Below are positions 57,461 to 64,000 of a stretch of 64,000 nt of DNA, in pieces. The position numbers were made by a program, and so were the translations under genes. The notes beneath the pieces are model-generated. The model had not been told where the DNA came from and made no database searches. It saw only the letters and a program-made list of their open reading frames with translations. How positions within the stretch are numbered: position 1 is the first letter of the stretch; the number at the start of each line of letters is the position of its first letter. The stretch is from contig NZ_CP134876.1 of the NCBI RefSeq assembly GCF_032108445.1, forward strand, positions 1,116,001 to 1,180,000. The letters run 5' to 3'. The stretch is from Micromonospora halotolerans. Its GTDB lineage: Bacteria; Actinomycetota; Actinomycetes; Mycobacteriales; Micromonosporaceae.

Positions 57461-58934
57461 GGGGCGCCATCTCCTCTGTTCGGGTGGGTGCCACGGTCGG
57501 GGGGCCGTGGTCCACCGGTGGGGGCGGTCGGGTCAGCCGCCAGCCCCGGTCGGGCAGGGCGAGCACGCCCACGACGAGCACCGCGAACGCGGCGCCGACG
57601 AACGGGATCTGCGCGCCGAGGGGACCGCGCAGCAGGCCGATCTGGAAGGCGGCGAAGGTGACCGTGAGGGCCGTCCCGAGGCCGGCCGGCGTGGCGCTCA
57701 ACGCGCGGTCGAGCCGCCGGGCGAGCCGCCCGTAGAAGAAGAACAGCACCACCACGCCGACGAAGGCGAACTCCAGGTACGTCTCGGCCCAGAACGGCAG
57801 GGCCAGGTTCTGGAAGGAGTAGCCCCGGCCGGCCGCCACCGCGTTGCCGGCCGGGATGGCCTTCCCCTCCCACCAGGACCGGGGTACCCAGAACAGCAGC
57901 GCGGAGACGAGGTGGTGGCCCCAGCTGTGGCCGTGCACGCGGGCGTAGTAGACGGCGTTCACGGTCTGCTGGAACCCGTCGAAGTCCCACGTGTAGTAGG
58001 CGTCCAGGCCCAACCGGAGGTCGCCGCGCGAGCGCTCGTTGCGGAACAGGTTCGCCAGCGGGTAGAGCACGGCGAGGCCGGTGAGCATGCCGAGCGAGAA
58101 CAGGGTCCGCCAGCGCTGCCGCTCGAACCGCACGATCGCCAGGCCGGCGGCGAGCAGCACGCCGAAGGCGGTGAACCGGTTCGCGGAGAGCGGGTTGTTG
58201 TAGACGACGTTGAGGAGCACCGCGACGGCCGTGGTGCCCAGCAGCACCCACCGTGCCCTCGGTCCGGCGTAACTCCGGCTCCGCCAGCAGAGCAGGCACA
58301 GCACCAGGGCGATCGCGGCGACGGCGGCCGGGAAGGTGCTGAGCAGGCCGAGCAGCGCCAGGTCCTGCCGGCTCTTCAGGCCGGCCTCGGCGATGGCCCG
58401 CTGGAGGTCGTCGCGGCTGCCGAACCGGACGGCCAGGCCGCCGGTCATCGGCAGGCAGACGACGGCCAGCACCGCGGCGGTGACGGTGACCGCCAGCGCC
58501 TTCTCGATGGTGATCCGGGTGCGGGGCGAGGTGTTGGAGCGCGGCGCGGGCAGGCGCCGGGTGTTGCCGGCCCAGTAGGCCAGCACCGCGAACAGGAGGA
58601 TGACCTGCGCGCTGACGTAGTACTGGTCCAGCGGCAGGTCGGGCCAGGGCAGCCGCCGGTCCCGGATCTGCAGCAGCGGCGCGAAGCCCACCCAGACCGT
58701 GACGAAGGCCCAGAACGTCACGGAGACCGGGCTGAACGACGCCGACCGGGTGGTCTGGTAGAGGGCCGTCAGGCACACCGCCACCACGACGAGGCCGAGC
58801 CCGCCGGCGACGGTCGGGCGGGGCAGCACGGTGGTCACGCCGAGGGCCGTGACGACGGCGAGCACCGCGACGGCCACGACCAGGGTGTGGCCGCCCGGCC
58901 TGCGGAGGCGCGGGGTGGCGTCAGGCGGTCTCAT
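57453..58934 (-). CDS. oligosaccharide repeat-unit polymerase (Wzy-like)
   Basis: Predicted 493-residue protein with 10-12 membrane spans and one large extracytoplasmic loop near the C-terminal half (FQQTVNAVYYARVHGHSWGHHLVSALLFWVPRSWWEGKAIPAGNAV), the layout of O-antigen/EPS polymerases. LGLDAYYTWDFDGFQQ precedes the loop. Sequence identity in Wzy proteins is low, so this rests on topology and context between two glycosyltransferases. It overlaps both neighbours (8 bp and 14 bp), showing tight operon structure. Confidence 0.8.
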   Translation of the reverse strand: MRPPDATPRLRRPGGHTLVVAVAVLAVVTALGVTTVLPRPTVAGGLGLVVVAVCLTALYQTTRSASFSPVSVTFWAFVTVWVGFAPLLQIRDRRLPWPDLPLDQYYVSAQVILLFAVLAYWAGNTRRLPAPRSNTSPRTRITIEKALAVTVTAAVLAVVCLPMTGGLAVRFGSRDDLQRAIAEAGLKSRQDLALLGLLSTFPAAVAAIALVLCLLCWRSRSYAGPRARWVLLGTTAVAVLLNVVYNNPLSANRFTAFGVLLAAGLAIVRFERQRWRTLFSLGMLTGLAVLYPLANLFRNERSRGDLRLGLDAYYTWDFDGFQQTVNAVYYARVHGHSWGHHLVSALLFWVPRSWWEGKAIPAGNAVAAGRGYSFQNLALPFWAETYLEFAFVGVVVLFFFYGRLARRLDRALSATPAGLGTALTVTFAAFQIGLLRGPLGAQIPFVGAAFAVLVVGVLALPDRGWRLTRPPPPVDHGPPTVAPTRTEEMAPHD

Positions 58935-60069
58935 CGGCGACCCACGAGGCGACGTTGGCGCGGAAGACCGCGGTGGAGAACCGGGCGGCGTGGGCGTGCA
59001 CCCGGTCCCGGTCCAGGCCGTCGACGTGCCGCAGCATGGCGGCGTACGCCCGGGGGTCGTCCGAGTCGACCAGGAAGCCGGTCTCGCCGTCGACGACCGT
59101 CTCCAGCACCCCGCCCCGGCGCAGCCCCAGCACCGGGGTGCCGCAGGCCATCGCCTCCACCGGGATGATGCCGAAGTCCTCGTGGGTGGGGAAGAGCAGG
59201 CACCGTGCCCCCCAGTACAGCTCGCGGAGCCGGTCCCGGGACGGCTGCCGCTCGAAGGTGACGGGGACGCCGACCCGGGCCGCCTGCCGGCGCAGGGCCT
59301 CCTCCTCCGGCCCCGACCCGGCGATGACCAGCGGCATCCCCGCGGCGTCGGCGATCTCGATCATCAGGTCGAACTTCTTGTACGGGATCCAGCGTCCGAC
59401 GCCGAGCAGGTAGTCGCGGTCCTGCCGGCGCTGCGCGGCCGGGGCGTCGGCGAAGTGGTCCACGTCGACCGGCGGGTGGATGATGCGGGCGTCGCGCTGC
59501 CAGAACCGCTGGATGCGGGCCTGCACCTCGCGGGAGTTGGCGGCGTAGCTGTGCACGTGTCGGCTCAGGCGGACGTCGGCGCCCTGAAGCACGCGCCGGG
59601 GCACGGTCAGCACGCCGTTCGAACCCCGGCCGTCGAAGTCCGGGCTCCACAGGTAGCGGGCCGGCGAGTGGATGTAGCTCAGGTAGCGCGCGTCCGGGGC
59701 GGACCGGAACTTCACGGTGTGCGCGAAGGCGTGGCTCGACGAGATGACCACGTCGAACCGCTCGCTGCTGAGCGTGCGCCAGGTCAGCGGCATGAGCGGC
59801 AACGCCAGCGCCTTGGACCGCCGCAACGGGGTCCGGGCCAGCCACGACTCCTGGAGGTCGAGGCCGCGTCGCGCGTCGCGGTCGCGCCACAGCACGAACC
59901 CCTTCGCGTCGGGCAGCACCTCCTGGATGGCCAGGAAGACGTTCTCCGAGCCGCCGGTGGCGCCGAACCACTCGTGCACGAGGGCGACCGACCGGCCGGC
60001 CAGCAGCGGGCCGCCCGCGCCCCCGCCAGCAGGATCGACCCCGGCGACGTCGCCGTCCCTGCTGATCAT
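58921..60069 (-). CDS. GT4-like glycosyltransferase
   Basis: Predicted 382-residue GT-B enzyme. SVALVHEWFGATGGSENVFLAIQEVLPDA, VISSSHAFAHTVKFRSAPDARYLSYIHSPARYLW, DYLLGVGRWIPYKKFDLMIEIADAAGMPLVIAGSGPEEEALR and LFPTHEDFGIIPVEAMACGTPVLGLRRGGVLETVVDGETGFLV define a retaining GT4 enzyme with the acidic EDFGIIPVE motif. It is similar in organisation to WbaZ-type mannosyl/rhamnosyl transferases (from memory); the sugar is unknown. ATG 60069 follows the acyltransferase stop by 5 bp. Confidence 0.93.
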   Translation of the reverse strand: MISRDGDVAGVDPAGGGAGGPLLAGRSVALVHEWFGATGGSENVFLAIQEVLPDAKGFVLWRDRDARRGLDLQESWLARTPLRRSKALALPLMPLTWRTLSSERFDVVISSSHAFAHTVKFRSAPDARYLSYIHSPARYLWSPDFDGRGSNGVLTVPRRVLQGADVRLSRHVHSYAANSREVQARIQRFWQRDARIIHPPVDVDHFADAPAAQRRQDRDYLLGVGRWIPYKKFDLMIEIADAAGMPLVIAGSGPEEEALRRQAARVGVPVTFERQPSRDRLRELYWGARCLLFPTHEDFGIIPVEAMACGTPVLGLRRGGVLETVVDGETGFLVDSDDPRAYAAMLRHVDGLDRDRVHAHAARFSTAVFRANVASWVADETA

Positions 60070-60074
60070 TCCGC

Positions 60075-63000
60075 TCACCCCATCACCATCTGCAACTGCT
60101 CGTCGAGCCGGGCCGCCAGCGTCCGCGCGTACGTCGCCGTGAGGTGATTCGTGTCGCGGTACACGAGCACCCCACCGATCACCGCCGCGCACCGTTCGGC
60201 GGGACAGATGGCGTCGTTCAGGTCGACCAGCCGTACGCCGGACAGACCCCGCGCCGCGTCCACCTGGAGCGGACCGATGCCCGCCAGGGCCTCGTCGCGG
60301 GGCACCGCGCACCGGGTCAACTCCTCCCGGTGGGCCGACACGCACTCCGCGACGTCCAGCCGCGGCGCCGGGGTGTCCCGCAGCACCACCACGGGGGCGA
60401 TTCCGGCCAGCGACCGCCACGTCCGGCGCATCCCGTCCACCAGCGCGGCGCGCCCCGCCGCACCCTTGAGCGGCCGGCCGTCGCGGTAGGCGGAGTAGTT
60501 GTAGCTGCTCGTCACGACCAGGTTCGGGCGGTCGGCGGCGAGCCGGTCGGGCAGGTCCCGGTTCCACGCCGCGCAGGCGTCGACGGGCCGCTGGCCGTCC
60601 GCGCCGACCACCTCGACGTCGAGGACCGGGCAGCTCGACTTGGTGTACGTCAGCAGCCGCCAGTTCCGCCGTTCCGCCACCGCCCGCAGCGTCGGCACCC
60701 ACTGGGCGGCGTGCGAGTCGCCGACCACGGCGATGGTGACCGTGGCGTCCGGCGGGCCGTACGCGCACCGCAGCACCTCGCGTTCGGTGGAGCCGGCGTG
60801 GCACCGGTCGGCGTAGACCGACGGCAGGTCGTCCCGGGCCACCGCCGGGTCGGGCACCACCGACGGGGCGCGGTCGACGGGCACCCCCGCGCCGGCCGCG
60901 CCGGCCGCGGTCAGCACGGCGGCGCCCGGCGCGTCGGGCACGCCCCCGTTGGCCTGGGGCGGGGCCGGCGCGGTGGCGGCGGTCTGGAAGGCCAGCCCCG
61001 CGCAGACCGACAGCACGGTGCAGGCCGCCCCGACCGCGAGCGCCACCCGGGGCCGCACCGCAAGCCGCGGCGAGTGCCAGACCGGCCGTTCCACCAGCCG
61101 ACTGGTCAGGTACGCGAGCACCACCGAGAGGGCCACGGTGGCGACCACGGCCAGCGTGCCCGGGTCGGGCATCTGCGCCGTGAGGACCACCAGCAGCGGC
61201 CAGTGCCAGAGGTAGAGCGTGTACGAGATCCCGCCGAGGAACTGCATCGGCGGCAACCGCAGGAGCGCGACCGGACCGTACCGCGCGGTGGCCCCGGCGG
61301 CGATGACGAGGGCCGCACCGACGGTGGCGGGCAGCGCCATCGTGCCCGGGAACGGGGTCGAGCTGGTCAGCACCACCGCGGAGGCGGCGATGGCCGCGAC
61401 GCCGAGCCAGCCCGCAACCGCGGCGACCCCGCCGGTCAGCCGCCGGATCGGCGCCAGCGCGAGCAGCGCCCCGACGGCGAGTTCCCACATCCGCGTGGTG
61501 GTGACGAAGTAGGCCCGGCCGGGGTCGGCCTCGACCAGCAGCACCGACCAGGCGAAGGAGGCCGCCCAGACGACGCCCACGGCGACGAACGCGAGGGTGC
61601 GGAACCGGGACGCCGGAGCGCGTCCCCGCCGGGCCAGCCAGGCGACGCCCACCAGCAGCACCGGCCACACGAGGTAGAACTGCTCCTCGACCGCGAGCGA
61701 CCAGTAGTGCTGCACGATGCTCGGCGCCTGGCCGGCGGCGAGGTAGTCGACGGCCTGGTCGGCGAGCCGCCAGTTGACCAGGTAGAGGGCGCTGCTCACC
61801 ACGTCGCCCGCCGTGTCCCGCCAGCGGATGTCCGGCAGCAGGAGGTACGTCAGGGCCACGGCCGCGAGCAGGACGAGCGCGGAGCTGGGCAGCAGGCGCT
61901 TGGCCCGCCTGGCCCAGAACCGGCCGAGCGACAGCCGCCCCCGGGCGGCCACCTCGGCAGCCATCCCGGTGGTGATCAGGTAGCCGGAGATCACGAAGAA
62001 GACGTCCACCCCGACGAAGCCGCCGGAGACGTACGGGACGCCGGCGTGCCAGAGCACCACCAACAGCACGGCGACCGCGCGGAGACCCTCGATGTCCGGG
62101 CGGAACGCGCTGCGGCGCCGCTCGCGGGGCGCCGCAGCGTCGGTGGGCGTCGCCGGCCCGCCGCCGTCGGCCGGCTCGGCCGCCGGCGTGCCGGGTCCCG
62201 CCTCGGGCAGGTGCAGCACCACCGTGTCGTCCAGGGCGGACGGCACGCCCGTCCGGTCCGGGCCGGCGGTGTCCGCCGGCGCCGGCGGCGCGGGCGCCTC
62301 CGTCCGGCGGGCCGCGGGCACGGTCAGCACGAGGGTGTCCTCGGCTGACGACGACACCGGCGGGGCGCTCGGGGCCGGCGGGCCGACCTCCGCCGTGGTG
62401 GGCGGCGGCGCGCCGACGGCCACCGGTTCCGCGTCGGTGCCGGGCCCGACCGGCCGCGGCCGGCGACGGAGCGCGCGCTGCCCGAGGGTCACCGCGCCGA
62501 TGACCAGCACGCCGCCCGCGGCGGAGAGGAGGTACGACCACCAGTCCGCGGCGTTCTCCGTGGCGTCCCCGTCCAGCCGCAGCCGCTCCTGCGCCCGCTG
62601 CCGGTACGCCCGGGCCGCGGCGTGCCCGGGGTCCCGGCCGAGCACGTCGTCGAACCGCTCGATCGCCTGGGAGTAGTGGCCGGCGAAGTAGACGGCCAGG
62701 GCCGACCGGAAGGCGCGGTCGCTCTCGCTCAACCGGTTGTCGACGCCGCTCTGGGCGAGCAGGCGGTCGATGTTGGCGGTGCCGATCAGGTCGCGGATCG
62801 GTTCGCCCTCGGCGGAGGTGTCGGTGTCCAGGAGCGCGACGAGCCGGCCGGCGGAGTCCACCACCGGGCCGCCCCGGGAGTCGGGACCGATCTGGCCGCT
62901 GACTCCGGTGCGGTTGGTCCCGGTACGCCCGATGACCTCGACCGTGCGGTCACGGACGGTCCAGGTGCCGGAGTCGCCGGTGCCCTCGCCGAGCGCGTAG

Positions 63001-63650
63001 CCGAGGATGTCCACCGAGGACCCGGCGCGCAGGTCGGGGTGGTGGGCGAGCTCGACGGCCGGGAGGCCGGCGCGGCGCAGCCTCACCAGTGCCACGTTGC
63101 CGTCCACCGCCGGCAGCGCCTTCGTGACGGCGCCGGCGACGGCCGGGACGGAGCTGTCCCCCGAGGTCGCCGCACCGAACTGGCCGGTCAGCCGCAGGGT
63201 CGGCGCGGTGCCGCGCCGGGCTCCGGTGAACGTGGAGGAGCCCTGGAGGCCGGCGACGAAACCGTCCAGCCGTTCCGCGGGCAGCTCGTTGCGCTGCACC
63301 AGCGTGCGGCCGAGCCGGTAGAGGGCGTTGACCAGCAGCACCTCCCGGCTCGGCTGCACGCAGACCGTGGTGGTCACCACGTAGCCGTCGGGGTTCACCA
63401 CCGCCCCGCTGCACCGGCGCACCACGACCACCTGTTCGGGACGGACCAGAGCGCCCGTGGCGGTGTTCCGGAGGTAGCCGGCGTACCGCGCCTCCAGGAA
63501 GGCGGTCGCCGGGGTGGCCACGGCGACCGCCGGCTCGTTGCGGGCGTACGTCGGCACCGCCGCCGCACCGGGGACGGCGGCGGCACAGCCGATCGCGACG
63601 GTGCCCAGCAGGACGGCGAACCGACGTGCCAGGGCCGTACCAGAGGGCAT
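60075..63650 (-). CDS. fusion: inactive trypsin-like domain, TPR, OafA acyltransferase and SGNH domain
   Basis: Predicted 1191-residue membrane protein. Residues 1-32 are a signal peptide. About 40-280 form a trypsin/DegP-like fold (SGAVVNPDGYVVTTTVCVQ; GNVALVRLRRAG; DSRGGPVVDSAGRLVALLD), but at the catalytic positions His is Val 96, Asp is Asn 185 and Ser is Arg 259. A TPR-like helical region (about 305-355) and a membrane span follow, then a Pro-rich linker. From about 520, an OafA acyltransferase-3 domain (FRPDIEGLRAVAVLLVVLWHAG) has about ten spans, ending in an SGNH domain (VVGDSHAAQWVPTL; DTNHLTATYAR). Likely O-acetylates the EPS. Confidence 0.9.
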   Translation of the reverse strand: MPSGTALARRFAVLLGTVAIGCAAAVPGAAAVPTYARNEPAVAVATPATAFLEARYAGYLRNTATGALVRPEQVVVVRRCSGAVVNPDGYVVTTTVCVQPSREVLLVNALYRLGRTLVQRNELPAERLDGFVAGLQGSSTFTGARRGTAPTLRLTGQFGAATSGDSSVPAVAGAVTKALPAVDGNVALVRLRRAGLPAVELAHHPDLRAGSSVDILGYALGEGTGDSGTWTVRDRTVEVIGRTGTNRTGVSGQIGPDSRGGPVVDSAGRLVALLDTDTSAEGEPIRDLIGTANIDRLLAQSGVDNRLSESDRAFRSALAVYFAGHYSQAIERFDDVLGRDPGHAAARAYRQRAQERLRLDGDATENAADWWSYLLSAAGGVLVIGAVTLGQRALRRRPRPVGPGTDAEPVAVGAPPPTTAEVGPPAPSAPPVSSSAEDTLVLTVPAARRTEAPAPPAPADTAGPDRTGVPSALDDTVVLHLPEAGPGTPAAEPADGGGPATPTDAAAPRERRRSAFRPDIEGLRAVAVLLVVLWHAGVPYVSGGFVGVDVFFVISGYLITTGMAAEVAARGRLSLGRFWARRAKRLLPSSALVLLAAVALTYLLLPDIRWRDTAGDVVSSALYLVNWRLADQAVDYLAAGQAPSIVQHYWSLAVEEQFYLVWPVLLVGVAWLARRGRAPASRFRTLAFVAVGVVWAASFAWSVLLVEADPGRAYFVTTTRMWELAVGALLALAPIRRLTGGVAAVAGWLGVAAIAASAVVLTSSTPFPGTMALPATVGAALVIAAGATARYGPVALLRLPPMQFLGGISYTLYLWHWPLLVVLTAQMPDPGTLAVVATVALSVVLAYLTSRLVERPVWHSPRLAVRPRVALAVGAACTVLSVCAGLAFQTAATAPAPPQANGGVPDAPGAAVLTAAGAAGAGVPVDRAPSVVPDPAVARDDLPSVYADRCHAGSTEREVLRCAYGPPDATVTIAVVGDSHAAQWVPTLRAVAERRNWRLLTYTKSSCPVLDVEVVGADGQRPVDACAAWNRDLPDRLAADRPNLVVTSSYNYSAYRDGRPLKGAAGRAALVDGMRRTWRSLAGIAPVVVLRDTPAPRLDVAECVSAHREELTRCAVPRDEALAGIGPLQVDAARGLSGVRLVDLNDAICPAERCAAVIGGVLVYRDTNHLTATYARTLAARLDEQLQMVMG

Positions 63651-63685
63651 GTCGGAACTCCGCGCGGCGAGGAGGGGTCGGGCGG

Positions 63686-64000
63686 TCAGAAGATCAGGGT
63701 GTCGCGCAGGTGGTTGGCCACCCGGCGCAGCCGACCCGCACCGTCGATCGGGGAGGTCATCCGGAAGACGACCTGACGGTCGATCTGCCCGCTGTTCCCG
63801 CCCCGCCAGTACGCGACGAGCACCAGGCCGTACCGGCGCTCACCGTCGAGCTGGAGCTTGCTGGAGTCGGCGTAGGAGACGAACTGGCCGCCCCGCATCC
63901 ACTGCAGACCCCAGGCCTCCTCCTCCTGGCGCATCGCGGTCTGCCGCCGCACGTCGCACGGCACCGGGCACTCGCGCACGATCAGCTCGCCGCCGATCTG
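63686..64000 (-). CDS. unidentified protein (partial, 5' end beyond window)
   Basis: The reading frame is open from the last base of the window to a stop at 63686 and encodes at least 104 C-terminal residues. An in-frame GTG at 63979 could be mistaken for a start, but codons upstream of it (QIGGELIV) also read through. The sequence contains two Cys in ECPVPCDVRRQ and QFVSYADSSKLQLDGERRYGLVLVAYWR, which looks like a beta-rich extracytoplasmic domain. It is the first gene visible of the EPS operon and lies 35 bp upstream of the acyltransferase. Function unknown. Confidence 0.7.
   Translation of the reverse strand, partial: QIGGELIVRECPVPCDVRRQTAMRQEEEAWGLQWMRGGQFVSYADSSKLQLDGERRYGLVLVAYWRGGNSGQIDRQVVFRMTSPIDGAGRLRRVANHLRDTLIF

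Noticed and set aside
60144..62348. Long plus-strand frame (734 codons) opposite the acyltransferase
   Set aside because: Translation is Arg/His/Gly repeats without family motifs; the opposite strand encodes a clear OafA/SGNH protein.
1..64000. CRISPR arrays or insertion sequences
   Set aside because: No regularly spaced repeats, transposase-like proteins or terminal inverted repeats were seen.

Overview
The window is chromosomal DNA of a high-GC actinomycete, most likely Micromonospora or another Micromonosporaceae. Codon third positions are almost always G or C, GTG starts are frequent, genes overlap by ATGA/GTGA, and actinobacterial families (DUF6232, SpoIIE/STAS pairs, LCP, lipoprotein L,D-transpeptidases) are typical. 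No integrase, transposase or CRISPR array was seen. Genus is inference from gene content and style.

Layout. 0-7.4 kb is conserved core: a UROD/MetE-like protein, mnmA, a cysteine desulfurase (sulfur donor and acceptor enzymes for tRNA 2-thiouridine), then etfA and etfB, an order close to the Rv3029c-Rv3015c stretch of M. tuberculosis. A 470-bp gap at 5.2-5.7 kb carries two strong hairpins and a possible small RNA or peptide. 7.6-17 kb is housekeeping and small membrane genes: DUF202 pair, a decayed SARP regulator, a TPP enzyme, crotonase, rhodanese, GlxA-type regulator, ribokinase. 17-20 kb holds two divergent ABC units. 20-28 kb is regulatory: a ROK repressor facing a GH3 beta-N-acetylhexosaminidase, a SpoIIE phosphatase with a convergent STAS protein, and a three-gene operon (membrane protein, DCC protein, TetR) preceded by two perfect 14-bp palindromes.

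28-34 kb has a HTH-ClpN protein with a striking apparently leaderless promoter, two identical tRNA-Lys(CTT) genes around an MDR oxidoreductase, two tandem L,D-transpeptidase lipoproteins, tRNA-His(GTG) and orn. 37-43 kb is a putative copper/thiol envelope locus: YcnI, CopC-CopD, an ECF sigma factor with an anti-sigma-like stub, MauE/DoxX, DsbA, and a third secreted protein; three of these proteins have a predicted mature N-terminal histidine. 42.7-45.4 kb is a CbiMNQO-type cobalt/nickel ECF transporter with a candidate Nur box over its promoter, suggesting nickel. A frameshifted HNH endonuclease gene runs into tRNA-Leu(TAG) at 46-47 kb.

48.7-64 kb is an exopolysaccharide locus: methyltransferase, LCP ligase and a polyprenyl-phosphate sugar transferase on the plus strand, facing a minus-strand operon that enters from beyond the window end (unknown protein, a 1191-residue protein, two glycosyltransferases, Wzy-like polymerase, flippase-like protein, DUF1800, DUF1501). 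The 1191-residue protein fuses a trypsin-like domain that has lost all three catalytic residues to an OafA-type acyltransferase with an SGNH domain. This is the most unusual protein in the window.
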